64,000 nucleotides of DNA from Hysterangium stoloniferum (Eukaryota > Basidiomycota > Agaricomycetes > Hysterangiales > Hysterangiaceae), in contig WHVD01000014.1 of assembly GCA_015178975.1 (NCBI GenBank), positions 62,001 to 126,000 of the forward strand, written 5' to 3'. The notes under the pieces are model-generated. The model ran no database searches. It saw nothing but the letters and a program-made list of their open reading frames with translations, and was not told where the DNA came from. Of the stretch, positions 10,937 through 22,448 are shown one piece after another (within the stretch, counting starts at the first letter, position 1; the number at the start of each line of letters is the position of its first letter). Position numbers and translations under genes: made by a program.

Positions 10937-12543
10937 TCAACTCCCCGCTGGCAAAGGTACATAAGATGCTCCCTCTGGCGAATCTGGACATGGTTCTTGC
11001 ATGCGGGCTATGGCTGCTGTCCAATAGGCTGTTCCCCATAAGCATATGTGATTGGCAGGGTATAACGGCCCTATCAATGCTTCAGCGTCTGCCATAGTCA
11101 TTCTATGCACTTTGATCAGGTGCCTCTGGAGACCTCTCGGGTCAATGAAGGTTTTGTCAGGTCTTGGACAATCCTGTCCTGGACAAAACGGTGTGTACTC
11201 CAAGAAACGTTTCAGCTTTTTCTCTGTATTGACCGTTTGGCCAGGTAAAATTTGACCTTTGAGAAACAGCGTAGCCTCTTTTGAAAAATGGTTGAAGTGG
11301 TGGGCTTGTCGGTCCCGAATTTTGTTGTATTCCTTGGTGCATCCAGGATAATTGCACGTAGCCTTTTTTTTCGCCGGAGTCGCGGGTCCTTGCATATCGA
11401 AGTTCCATTTGCTGAAATGGGACTGCTTTAAAAATGATCGCCTGGACGCTAATGATGTTACCACCCTCGGCGTGGGCTCGGGCCCTAAGAGAGAGACGGC
11501 ACGGTTTTCGTGGCTCGTCATTGTGGCGGAAGCGTCCTGCCGATTAGCATTCAGTTCGCCGTCCACATCAATCATCACGGACTGTGATACCGGAGTGCTA
11601 TACCACTCCGTATCGTAACCGTAATTATTAATTTTTGATTTGGATGGTGAGTTGTTATGCACCGGTGGCCTATGCAGTCGGACCCGTCAGTACCTATTGT
11701 CAAATAATCTCAATAATAATATCTTACAAATTCAACCCCCAATCCATCCCCCAATCCATGCGTGACATTTGATGGATTCCCGATAGACCCAACTCAAAAT
11801 CAATCTCGCGCTGAAGTTGTCTGTCAAATAACTCATCGAATTCATTATTTGTAGATTGAGGATCAGAGAAGGGGTGCGTTGAAGAAGCGCTAAGGATTTC
11901 ATTAAGCAACGACATTTGGTCAAAGAGAAGTGAGAGATACCCATGCGAACCATCCGGTTGGGTCGTCGTTTTCTGCATAGGGAAAATTTCTTCTCGCCGG
12001 TCGAGTTGGTCGGTGAGGGAGTGTGCCACACTGACATGGTATCCGGTTAAAGAGATTCCCTCTCCAAAGTATCCTGTAAACAGGGCAGATGGGGTGATTG
12101 CCGGACCTGTATCCCATCTGGAAGAAAAAACGACGTCAATCATGTCTTTGCTCTGACCCAAATGACTTTACCTTCACGAGTCACCCTGTGGCGTCGCTTC
12201 ATGAACGGACAAACATTCTCTTTGATACTCGAGCTGACGGGCCAGGTAGTGTATCGGACGAGCATCGTGGTGTCTTGTTGCTGGATTGTCCCTCAAGTAA
12301 GTTGGTATTGAAGCCGCTCGCTCTGCAGAATACTCAAACTCGTCGTTATCTGAGACATATATTTGTCTGTGGAACCTATTTAGACGGTCTTGAGCACTGG
12401 AGTACGGAGAAGGATTACCTCAGGTCTGACGTGTATTCCGTGATCTGTGCACAGTCGTTGTTGCCGCTTTGCTCTTGATCGGCGGTCCTCGTAAGATCTG
12501 GGGTGTAGAAATGGGGAGGAAACGCGGAATAACCAAGATTCAT
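10937..12543 (-). CDS. C2H2-type zinc-finger protein, four exons, intact
   Basis: The gene reads through with canonical splicing. Exons are 12543-12419, 12375-12178, 12117-11728 and 11670-10937; introns are 43, 60 and 57 bp, all GT..AG. The start is the ATG at 12543 (MNLGYSAFPPHF); the stop is at 10937. The protein is about 480 residues. The first 60% is acidic and low in recognisable features. The C-terminal third carries two zinc-finger-like units: CNYPGCTKEYNKIRDRQAHH (about 11320-11380) and a CPGQDC..FIDPRGLQRHLIKVH unit (about 11070-11170). This suggests a DNA-binding transcriptional regulator, but the second finger is longer than the classic C2H2 spacing and no target can be inferred. 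It lies alone between transposon blocks; neighbours give no functional hint. I did not recognise an exact orthologue. Confidence 0.82.
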
Positions 12544-13248
12544 CGAGGAAAAAGGTCGGTGGACTGCTTGAAATGAAGTTTTACCGTATTTCTGAGAGGT
12601 AAAGATGGATACGACGGAGATTCAAATGGTACTTTCCTATCTGCTTGGGCTCATCGATTGGGCGTATTGTGTGGATCCGAACCTATTGAAACTAGCACCT
12701 CCAATTCAATTGATTCTAGGTGCCTGTCATTTTAGCCGGGAATTAATATTATTCTTAGTCTGACATGTAAAAGGCGTTGTATCTTCTCTAAGTTTGGATT
12801 ATGTCTCGGACATTAACAGAACTTGAATGAGAGGGTTCAGTTTCCAGTAGCGATGAGTTCTCCAACCGGCAGACCCCGTCATTCCGAATCCGACCATGTC
12901 ACATGCAGCATTAAAACATCGTTGAGGATTTTTAAAGTCCTTGGACGACTCGGAAAACCTCACTTGTCAAGAATATACAAGTCTCCGATGCTTAAACACT
13001 CTGTCAACTCCTTCCAATATGTTCAAAGAGAAGCCCCCAGTGGCGGGTTCTAATCCATTGCTGACATACCCGAGAACTTGGTTTCGAGATTCGATCTCGC
13101 ATTACATGCTCCTCTACAAGGGGTGAACCGTGGGGAACAAGCCCCCACCTCCCTAGCTTTACCAATTTTAATTAATTCAAAATCATTTAGAAACATATAA
13201 AAAACTTATTAACATTTAAAATTATTTGCAATCATTTAAGAAACTTTG
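12544..13248. other. Upstream region of the C2H2 gene, unassigned
   Basis: Contains the promoter side of the C2H2 gene and then AT-rich sequence from about 13150. Open frames here are short and look like chance. Confidence 0.4.
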
Positions 13249-14256
13249 TGTTAGGATCCCTGTTGTTTCTGACCTGCAAGCTGTTCTAGCTTCATAACCA
13301 TCCAATGTTCCACTATCAGTACCCCTGCTCATGGTAGCACCACCTGCAGCACCCCTGACACTTGTTTCTTTGTATCTTAGCACTTTAGCCTTCTGTCCCA
13401 TTTCCATTCCATTTCTGTCCTGTTCACTCCCCCATCACCATCTCCATATACACATCTTACTTGCCACCTCAGACCTTTTAGTATTGTTTAGTGCTTCACA
13501 TTTAGTTCCCTTTGTTTCCCCACCTTTGTCACTTACTTCCTTTGATCCATTTGACTCTTTGCTTCTTTGATTGGTCCTCCAATCATCCATCTAGCTGTAG
13601 TATAAAGCTTCTTTCATGTATGCTGCAGTTCTCCAGTTTGAATATTGACTTAGATTACCCCCTTCTAGTTCTCAGTCTTTCTGTTAGGATCCTGTCATTT
13701 CTGGCCCCCACAACTTGTTTTTGGACTCAATATACCTCGTCATCTCTCTGTTGGAACCCCTGCCCACATTATCACCACTCACAGAGCCCCTGACACTTGT
13801 TTGTTATAGTTTATTCCCCTTAGTTTTCCATTCTGTCTCCATTCAGTTTGCTCCCCCATCACTGTCTCCCTGTACACATCTATCTTATTTGCCACCTCAG
13901 ATCCTTTTAGTATTGTTTAATATTTTACATTTAGTCTCCCTGCCTTGTCATCAACTTCTTATGATCCATTTCACTCTTCACTTCCTTGATTGACCTTCTG
14001 ATCATCCATCTCAATGTAGTATAAAGTTCTTTTCATGTATGCTACAATTCCTCAGTTCAAAAATTGATGTAGATTACCCTCTACTAGTGCTCAGTCTCTT
14101 TCCTCCCTTCTTGATACCCTTGAAGACACTTTCGGCAAGCTGCAAACTCTTACCTTATGACTCTTAGTATTTTGGCCTACTGGTCAATTGAGCAAGTGTT
14201 GTTCTTCATTCTTATTGTACTATCCGCTCTGTTTGAAATACTGGAGCACCCTAACA
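13249..14256 (+). repeat. Tandemly duplicated LTR-like repeat (TGTTAGGATCC family)
   Basis: Two direct copies begin TGTTAGGATCC at 13249 and 13682. The first (433 bp) lacks the 3' part; the second runs to CACCCTAACA at 14256, giving TG..CA ends. Both share a C/T-rich body with matching blocks such as TTGCCACCTCAGA and AGTATAAAG. No target duplication is evident at either junction. Likely an LTR family with one truncated and one complete copy; no internal region is seen. Confidence 0.55.
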
Positions 14257-14316
14257 GTTCATATGAGGGTGCAACACATAAGTTGAAGCCAAGCTCCCCC
14301 ACATTTATAGAGTCAG

Positions 14317-14464
14317 TGTGAGAGGTATCCTAAAATATATCTTAATTATATTTTACCTCCCATACTTCTTTCTCCATTTTTACTACTACATTTCACATTT
14401 GGTAGTATTTACATTAGTTTGAAGTTCTATATACACCTGTGGATACATAGACACTTGTGGGCAT
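14317..14464 (+). mobile_element. LTR fragment related to family B
   Basis: Starts TGTGAGAGGTATCC, like family B (TGTGAGAGGTATGG), and is cut off after about 148 bp by the start of the next LTR. CG dinucleotides are almost absent. Confidence 0.45.
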
Positions 14465-15166
14465 TGTCAAGACCCGTTCCTGGGAACTCCACAGAGTATC
14501 CTCCAGACATTATACTGTATTAGGTTCTGAACCATCTTCCAGACCACTATCAAGATCTGGAATCCACTGGAACCCAACCCTCATCCCTCAAGTACCATCC
14601 CATTCTGTCAGTCTGCCCCTTGACTAGACACCTTCTGTTATGAACCAGAAAACCCACCAGTATCCACACTCCACCTTATCTGCACCTGACTCTCTATATT
14701 GTACCCAAGGTATAATTACAACTGGAGTACCTGCCAGGACCTGCACATCACCCTATATGCACCAGTCATCAGACTCTGCACATCAACCTGTCTATATCTG
14801 ACACTGTGTCTCATGCACCAGTCCTCAGACTCTGCCGGACCTGCACATCAACCTGTTTATACCCGACTCTCTGTGCCTGTCACTGGACTCTGACCAGACT
14901 CCCAGAACCCCTCTAACAGAGCATAGAACCCCATTCCCATATGGTCTAATGACCTGTCTAGTTTGTTCTCCACTTCCGTTCTGAATTCCCAGTTTAGTAT
15001 TTACTTGCTTCATTTTATGTTTAATAGTTCTGCCCCTCATTAATACTGTATTTGGTATTATTACATTCCACAGTCTATATAAGTCTCCTATACTCATGTA
15101 CTTACAATCCAGTTTGAATCTTGAACAAGTTACACCCTTGAACTACTTACACCCTGAATATGTCCT
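14465..15166 (-). mobile_element. LTR family F, truncated copy F2, inverted
   Basis: Aligns over most of its length with the reverse complement of F (15281-16335). Examples are the stretch around AATAGTTCTGCC and the block GGTATTATTACATT. It is cut at 15167 by LTR E. Compared with F it has lost nearly all CG dinucleotides. Confidence 0.65.
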
Positions 15167-15280
15167 TGTGAGGTATCAGCATTATCTCATAAGGTTCTCT
15201 TAATTTTCTTTGAATTATTTAATATTTTCTTGAATTTATTGAATTTTTATTATATTTTATTTATGAAATATAAGGCCTAG

Positions 15281-16335
15281 TGTTAAGTTCCTGAACAAAG
15301 CTCCACGGATAGTCCCGCGGAGGTTTCCGGTAACTATTCCGAACACACACTTGCTTCCGGGAAATAGTCCCACGGAGTCCCCGGGCAATAGGTCCCGGGA
15401 AAGTTCCGGGGATTATTAGTACAAGGAACGGTGATATCAGAATAATTACCAGAAAGTCTGGTGATATGACTGAGATGGACTTGGCTTCAGCTTATAGGCT
15501 GCGCCCTCGTACACTCATTCGGGTGTCCATATTTCGAGCTGACAGAATGCATACAGAAAGATATAGATTCCAGAGTTCCCGTGGGAGTTCCGGGAATCGA
15601 GTGTGCAGACAGACAAGAGGACTAGAGACTGTTCAAGGATCAAACTTGTTCGGGGGAAAACTAGTTTGAGATTGAAACTGGATTCTAAGTACATGAATAT
15701 AGCAGACTTATATAGACTGTGAAATGTAATAATACCAAATCCGGTATTAATGAGAGGCAGAACTATTAAACATAAAACGAAACAAGTAAATACTAAACTG
15801 GGAATAGGGACGGAACGGAACGGGAGCGGAGAACGAATCATGACAGATCATTTAACCATAACTGGAGCGGGGCTCAGTTAGAGGGGTTCCGGAAGTCCGG
15901 TCGGAGTCCGGTGACTTGGTGCACAGGATAGTGTCGGGTATAGACAGGCTTGATGTGCAGGAGGTCCGGTGGAGTCCGGTGGGTTTTCCAATGACTGGTG
16001 TGTGAGACACAGAGACAGATAACAGGAGCGGGGTTCTATGCTCTGTTAGAGGGGTTCCAGGAGTCCGGTCGGAGTCCGGTGACTGGTACATAAGACGCAG
16101 AGTGTCAGGTGTACATAGAGTGGAGTCCGGAGTCCGGAGGAGTCCGAGGACTGGTGTATGAGACACAGAGGGTTAGGTGCAGACAGGTGGGGTGCATACA
16201 GAGAGTCAGGCATAAACAAGTTGACATGCGGGCTCCCGTGGGAACTCCGGTTGTTACTATACAATATAGAGGGTCGGGAGCATGTAGGACAGGGTCCGGG
16301 GGCCCGGAGGCCGGTGGGTTTCCCAGTTCCTGACA
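15281..16335 (+). mobile_element. Solo LTR family F, nested in E1
   Basis: 1055 bp, TGTTAAGTTCC to TTCCTGACA, with an exact 5-bp target duplication CCTAG at 15276-15280 and 16336-16340. GC-rich and still CG-rich, so probably young. Contains the shared core GGCTTCAGCTTATAGGCTG at about 15483-15501. Body sequence is related to family G. Confidence 0.9.
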
Positions 16336-16478
16336 CCTAGTTCCTTTTAACTTCACATAATAATAGCATATATGAGCTCATATAATGCTATTATATCTTA
16401 GTTAATTTATTATAATTTTTAACTAATTATTTATATTTTATTTACTTAGTTATTGCTTCTCGGCACATTGCTTGCTCC

Positions 16479-16971
16479 TGTCATGAATCGAATTTTACTC
16501 AATAAAGTCGAATAAACAATCAAAGAATATTCAACAATATCAAATAAAGATGCCTCATTTGATGAAGTATTAATTCATTTTGTTGATAAAGTGTGAGGCA
16601 AAGATAGGACACAGAGGCTCACGAATAAATAAGTCGAAGAAAGGCTCGGAAAAAGTTCGACGATTATATAATACAGTAAATAATATAATATAGTACAGGT
16701 TTTCTGACTGACTTCCTTTGTTCCTATCATTGCCCTTATATACTATATATTATTTACCTATGATGATAATATGATATCAAAGTGAAATCATCAATGACAT
16801 CAAACTGAGACAAGTCAAAGATATTCGAGATTGTCGAAGATATTGTCAAAGAATAGTCGAGTTGGAAGTCGAATTGGAAGTCGAGTTGGAAATTGAGTCA
16901 GAAAGTTGAAGGAATGTCGAAGAAATATAATATTGAATATTATTAAAATTTGAGCTTGTACATTCATGACA
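16479..16971 (+). mobile_element. Solo LTR family C (copy C1), nested in E1
   Basis: 493 bp with perfect 10-bp inverted ends TGTCATGAAT..ATTCATGACA and an exact target duplication GCTCC at 16474-16478 and 16972-16976. It is a divergent relative of the LTR of gypsy X (50661). The 3' half contains a short run of GTCGARTTGGAA repeats (about 16855-16895). Confidence 0.88.
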
Positions 16972-17469
16972 GCTCCTATGTGTGCATTTTTGGAGTCATG
17001 TGACATATTAGATAAGCCTCCGACCTTGGGATATCATACAGTCACAAATGTGACTGTAACAACATACTCGAGTCATTATTTGATTCTGCTGACTCAGCAA
17101 TTGCTTCTGTCCTGGGACTGCGGCCTTGAACCTTCATGTTCAAGCAAAAGGTTGGAACTCTTGTCTCAGAGAGGGGAGTCATATGATAAATAAAAGGTAA
17201 AAAAATAAGTAGAATATGAGGTCATTATGATCTAAATAATGACCTCATAAAATAAATAAATAGTTAATTATTTATCAAGATGTATATAAGGAGGGCCAAG
17301 TTTCCAATAAAATCAATATTATCTCACATACTTTACTGTACAGCTCAGAAGCTTATCTCATCATTCTAAGGACAATAATAGCCTTAGTCTGATACACTAA
17401 CTGCAAGCACTTACACTTGCAGAATCTAGAACTCTTTGTCAGCAACTCTTGAACTTAGCTAATCATCTA

Positions 17470-17685
17470 CAGTGGGTCAAAAAACTGCCCCAATGTTTGT
17501 GCATTTTATTTTATTTTAGAAAGATTGATATTGTGTGAAGGAATGACATCAGCAAAAATTCTGAAAAATTCACATGATATACTAGAACATGTTGGCTATC
17601 TACCAACTTAAGAAATCATGTGATTCCAATAAAACCCCATTGCTCAATAAATCAAGCAAAATAATGGGGCAGTTTTTTGACCCTC
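17470..17685 (+). repeat. Tc1-type terminal segment with inverted ends (MITE-like)
   Basis: CAGTGGGTCAAAAAACTG at 17470 is matched by its inverted copy ending at 17685 (TTTTTTGACCCTC), and TA flanks both sides (17468-17469, 17686-17687). The 216-bp unit could be a free-standing MITE or the 5' end of the Tc1 element whose transposase begins at 17832. The AT-rich interior codes for nothing. Confidence 0.65.
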
Positions 17686-18031
17686 TATTATTTTCTCTGA
17701 TTTTCAATGTTACACACCAGTATAAGGTAGGAGTGGGTCATGTGAATCATCAACATGTCATGTGACCTTATTTGTATCAATTTGGCATGTTGAACTTTGT
17801 TCATTCATCTCCTTGACTCCTTACCACCACTATGAAATCCATCTCTGCTAAAAAGCATTCTTCTGTTGTTTCTCTCCTCAATGAGGGATATTCCCATTGT
17901 CAAATTCAAGCTAGGACTGGCCTGGGGAAAGGTACTATTGGCAGGATCAGTATGGAGGTAGAGGGGGATAAGGAAAATCATCCTGGTGGCTGTCCTTCCA
18001 AGCTTTCCCCTTATGATAAACAGTCAATTAT

Positions 18032-18751
18032 TGTTAAGAACTGGAAACTGACTAATGTCGGTGGCCGACAGGGACCGATCGGAAGGACTTGGCTTCAGCT
18101 TATGTGCTGCGCCCTCGCAAATATCCGTAGGATGTCCTTAAATTTCGGGCGGGCGAAGACTAGTCCTAGTGAGTACCTTTCGGCATGATACCGATCGGAA
18201 GCGAAGGACAAGTCGAGCGTCGGGCCAAGGGGTCGGGGCCAGGAGTGGGCGAGCGCACGCGAAGGCGGATGGGGGGATTCTTAGTATGAGACTGATACAG
18301 GCATATGAGGGTATTCTGAGTCGATATTCTGATTGCCTAGTAACTACAACTACAGCGGGTTCATATACAAGTAACAGGCGTCTAGAAAATACTAATGGGG
18401 AGAAGGGCGGAAAACGGTATTAACAATAAGCTTGACTAGGAACGGGAAGTTTATGATTAGTTCGGAGGCCGATGATAACCGAGAGCGGGATTACGATAAA
18501 AGGAAATGGTTCGAGAACTACAAATATAGATAGACATATGCGAAACATAAGATTGAACGGATCAACATAATAAAGGGGACGTATCAAAGTTTGACCAGAC
18601 AATACGAGTTATTTGACGTGGGTGTAAATGGAGTTTGATCTTCGCAAAACATTCGTCAGCTTCGGGGCCGATGGTTTCCAAGAGGATGACTTGAAACGTT
18701 GACAAGTGGCGATAACCTCGGGGCCGATAGGGTTGCGACACGGTCGTAACA
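18032..18751 (+). mobile_element. Solo LTR family H, inside the Tc1 transposase
   Basis: 720 bp, TGTTAAGAACTGG to GGTCGTAACA, with an exact target duplication ATTAT at 18027-18031 and 18752-18756. CG-rich. Contains the shared core GGCTTCAGCTTATGTGCTG at about 18091-18109. A CG-depleted relative lies at 49495-50219. Confidence 0.9.
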
Positions 18752-18856
18752 ATTATCCATCAAATCAGCTCTGGGAAGCTTGACAATGCTGTCCAAACCA
18801 CCCAATTCATAAATTCCATCATATCTACCTCTGTCACTCCTCAGACTGTTAGGAAT

Positions 18857-19672
18857 TGTTAGGATACGTACAGGGTGGGTTTCCGGAGAAACCCGCGGGA
18901 TATCTGGTAGGACTAGGCTTCAGCTTATAGGCTGCACCCCCGCTAGATCGTGTTGTCCAATTTCAGACAGGTGGACGGGAATCCTGGGGAGTCCAGGTGG
19001 GGGTTGTGGGTCAGGGGTCATAGGTCGGAGGTCGTGGGTCGTGAGTTGAGATTAGTGAGAGAGATAGATGCGCCGGAGCCCATGGGCTCTGACTAGTGTG
19101 AGCGGTGTAATTCAAGTAGGAGTTTTAGAGCAGAAAATGTATTAGATTACTGGGGGGAATCTAAGCCGATTTTCTGACTGGATTGTATGTACAACATCTG
19201 CCAGTTTAAATAGACCGTGGAGTGAATGTCATACCAAATCCAGTAATGATGAAATGAAATGAGCAAAACATAAAACGGGAATAGTAAACACCAAATTGGT
19301 GTTAGGAACGGGACAGAACGGAGCAGAGTCCGAATAGTGACAAATCATAAACCATAATGGGAAATGGAGCGGGAGTGGAGTCTGAATCGTGACAGGTCAT
19401 TTGACTAAAATGGGAACGGGGCTCTGTTAGAGAGGTGATGGGTTATACTGAGTGGGGTCCGGTGACTGATGTGCGGGATGAGGTCGGAAATAGACAGAGA
19501 CGGAGTCCGGTGAGTATTCCAGTGACTGAAACACAACGTAACGAAGATGAACATAGACGAGTATGACGTATGGAGTCTGGTGGGAATTCTGGTGAACTGA
19601 TAATGGGTGTGTATAGGGTGCGGGTGCGTATAAGTTAGTGCCTGGAGTCTGGTGGGATTTCTGGTCGTAACA
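18857..19672 (+). mobile_element. Solo LTR family G, inside the Tc1 transposase
   Basis: 816 bp, TGTTAGGATACG to GGTCGTAACA, with an exact target duplication GGAAT at 18852-18856 and 19673-19677. Contains the shared core GGCTTCAGCTTATAGGCTG at about 18916-18934. A 5' fragment of the same family is at 50585-50660. Confidence 0.9.
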
Positions 19673-20159
19673 GGAATGTGTTGAAGGAAGCTGGCTTTAG
19701 GTCAGCAACAAAGAAGAAAGTCAAAGGGGTCTCATCATCAGCAATGTCTAAAGTTTGCCCAATACCATGAAAATGGGACTATGGAGGACTGGAAGAGGGT
19801 GTTGTGGACTATAGAGACACCATTGGGAATTCATCGACATAAACCCCTAATTCCAGAATAGGGGGCACTGACAAAGTTTCTGCAAAATGGAAGGCAACCA
19901 TGGACATGCTGAACTGGACACCTCTCGATGGACCAAGCCAAGGACAGATACATTCCCATTTGACCCAGGACTCCCCCTCAAAAATTATGTCACATGGGGG
20001 ACAATCGTTATGTTGCGAGATCATTCTGGAACAATGATCTCACAACAGGGGGGCAGTATAGGGGGTATAGGACAAGGCGCATACGGGATTGTCATCTATG
20101 GCCAGCAAGAGCGCACAAACGTCTGTGTCACCAGTCTCGCCGATGGAACAGTTGAGAGC

Positions 20160-20440
20160 TGTGTGCATTATGTGAGCATATAGCTGTGTAGGTGCAGTGC
20201 CTGGGAGTGTGGCATGTGGATGTGGTGCATGCATGCAGTGTGTGGATGTGGGTGCGACAGTGCAAGCATGTGGGTGCATAGGTGCCGGCGTATGAGTGTG
20301 GCATGTGGATGTGGGCACACCACATGGGTGCGTGAGTGTGCAAGTGTGCCACACAGGTGCATGAGTGCACAAGCGCATTGCATGGGTGTGCAAACACACC
20401 ACACGGGTGCACAAGCACACTGCGTGGGCACGTCAACACG
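20160..20440. repeat. GTG-rich minisatellite-like tract
   Basis: Irregular repeats of GTGGATGTGGGTGC, GCACACCACATGGGTGC and similar give long spurious frames on both strands. No regular period; low-complexity DNA. Confidence 0.8.
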
Positions 20441-20446
20441 TCATGT

Positions 20447-21663
20447 TGTAATGTATTCAGGGGATTCTCTTAGATAGCTCAATATATGCTATAGTGTCAC
20501 AGAGCTTCAACAATAAAACAAGCAAAGGTCCAGTAATTTAAATACTGATAGATTAATGAGCTGCGCTATGAAGCTTAAACAACTCAAATCAATGCTTATT
20601 TTGATTATTGAAAGGTTCAATAGAACTGTGTATGACTCTTTTAGCAAATACAAGAACTATTCCTTGAGAATAGGGGCTGGAAGCTGAATATATGCGCAGT
20701 AACTTGGCAGAGACTTGATATAAGAGCTTCAGATTCTTGTATGCTTATTTGTAACTATTAATAGTTATTTAACAAGGTGTTAAATAATTTATTAATAGAG
20801 AAAATAAATTGTATTGGATTATCTGAGTGCTTGTACTTGATTAATTCAATAAACTTAGGGCTGGGCCTTGAGTAATCTAGTATTGGCAGGGATTTCAGTA
20901 AGGATACTTAGATACTTATTAGGTTTATTATCTAATTAATAAGCCTAAAGGGTAGCTGTGAGGCTGGGGAACTTAGATGATTAGCTAAGTCCAAGAGTTG
21001 CTGACAAAGATTCAAGATGCTGCAAGTGTAGGTGCTTGCAGTTAGTGTATCAGACTAAGGCTATGTTTGTCCTTAGGATGATGAGGTAAGCTTCTGTGCT
21101 GTACTGTAAAATATGTGATATATAGATTGGTTTTATTGGAAACTTGGCCCTCCTTATATACATTTTGATAACTCGATGATTAGCTAACTATTTAGTTTAT
21201 GAGGTCATTAGTGAGATCATAATGACCTTATATTCTACTCATTATTTACCCTTTGTTTAACATGTGATTCCCTTCTCTGAGACAAGGGTTCTAACCTCTT
21301 GCTTGAACAGGAAGGTTCAAGGCCATGGTCCCGGGACGGAAGCAAACGATGAGTCGGCGGAACCTAATAATGACTCAGGTAGTCACGTTCGTAACTTGTG
21401 TGACTCGGGTAGTCACATTCGTGACTTGTGTGACATCCCAACACCGGAGGCTTATCTAAATAATTAGTTAAAAATTATAATTAATTAATTAAGTAATAAT
21501 AGCATAATATGAGTCCATATATGCTATTATTTATGTGAAGTTAAAAGGAATAAGGCCTATTTTTCACAATAAACATAGTAAAAATACAATAAAAATTCGA
21601 GAAAATATTAAGTAATTCAAAAAAAATTAAGAGAACATTATGAGATAATGTTGATACATCACA
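20447..21663 (-). mobile_element. LTR family E (copy E2), inverted
   Basis: On the minus strand it runs from TGTGATGTATCAAC (21663) to GAATACATTACA (20447), 1217 bp, with the same TATA block GTATATAAGGAGGGCC as E1. The flanking 5-mers do not match. The right flank is the family C LTR; the left is low-complexity DNA, so the insertion site was probably rearranged. This copy is complete and gives the family's 3' end. Confidence 0.72.
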
Positions 21664-21819
21664 TAACTTCTTCAACAAATACTTCCATGAGTTCTCATGA
21701 CTGGTAATAGCCTCTTACTTCATTGACAGGGCGAATATATACTTCATCGAATGAGGCTTTCAAGTTCGATCAGTAGAATATTATTCGACTTTATTGAAGA
21801 ATAATTGATTCATGACAGG
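21664..21819 (-). mobile_element. 5' fragment of a gypsy X-type LTR (family C), inverted
   Basis: On the minus strand it starts TGTCATGAATCAATTATTC at 21819 and aligns with the first about 155 bp of the X LTR at 50661 and 57749, breaking off where E2 begins. Confidence 0.75.
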
Positions 21820-22300
21820 TTTCCAGATGAGGATTCTACTCTCATCTGGAACTAAGTATACATATACTAGCTTACATGGTCTGTGTGTTTGGTCTGTGCA
21901 CACTCTATGTACAAAGCTAAACTATAATCTGACTAAGTATGCTACCACATTGCATGAATCGGGTTATCTAACTACAATCAGGAAGAGGTATGAGGTGTCG
22001 AAGAATCTGACTATAAGTTCTGTAAGCCTGGAAATTGTAGTACAAGGACTCTCTAAGTAGGCACTATGAAAGTGACTTTAGGTAGAGCAGTGTAGAATGT
22101 TAAACCGATGATATGTCTAGGTTTCCAGATGAGGATTCTACTCTCATCTGGAACTAAGTATATACTAGCTTACATGGTCTGTGCATTTGGTCTGTGCACA
22201 CTCTATGTACAAAGCTAAACTATAATCTGACTAAGTATGCTACCACATTGCATGAATCAGGTTATCTAACTACAATCAGGAAGAGGTATGAGGTCATTGT
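21820..22300 (+). repeat. Pair of about 180-bp direct repeats
   Basis: GTTTCCAGATGAGGATTC opens two nearly identical copies at about 21820-21999 and 22121-22299, both ending near AGGAAGAGGTATGAGGT. The 120 bp between them are unique. No coding content recognised. Confidence 0.8.
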
Positions 22301-22448
22301 TATTGATGCCTTGTCATACTCTAACAGGAAAAGATCTAGAACATAAGTTATTTTCCAAGGTAAATATAGATAATGAGGTAGTGGAGAAATTAGTTGAATA
22401 TGTAAGAATAACTGAAAATCCCTAAAATATTACTACAGTATTTAAAAA

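Larger units (their letters stand above)
15167..17469 (+). mobile_element. LTR family E (copy E1), interrupted by F, C1 and a Tc1 element
   Basis: Begins TGTGAGGTATCAGC and carries the same sequence, in the same order, as the inverted copy at 20447-21663. This includes a GTATATAAGGAGGGCC TATA region (17282-17297) and the GACAATAATAGCCTTAGTC block. The copy is split by F (15281-16335) and C1 (16479-16971) and is cut off at a TA dinucleotide (17468-17469), where a Tc1-type end begins. Its 3' end was not found. The E terminus (in the other copy) ends ATACATTACA, like family A. Confidence 0.7.
17832..19905 (+). pseudogene. Tc1/mariner transposase, split by two LTR insertions
   Basis: The first piece (17832-18031) starts MKSISAKKHSSVVSLLNEGY. 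It carries the N-terminal helix-turn-helix typical of fungal Tc1 transposases (about residues 10-42) and then an N-terminal basic/proline stretch. LTR H interrupts it at 18032. The next piece, 18752-18856, continues with TIIHQISSGKLDNAVQTTQF. LTR G interrupts again at 18857. The third piece, from 19673, reads LKEAGFRSATKKKVKG and then a decayed MEDWKRVLW block (the usual first catalytic Asp region, DET-like in intact relatives, is changed here). Similarity fades after about 19900. No right terminal repeat was found. The element is dead; the insertions are younger than it. Confidence 0.75.

Noticed and set aside
13331-15097. Pro/Ser/Leu-rich small frames in the 13.3-15.1 kb repeats
   Set aside because: They lie in pyrimidine-rich LTR-like repeats and are not conserved between the duplicated units.
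20040-20477. Overlapping long frames rich in Cys, His and Thr on both strands
   Set aside because: They arise from the GTG-rich low-complexity tract; no real protein features.
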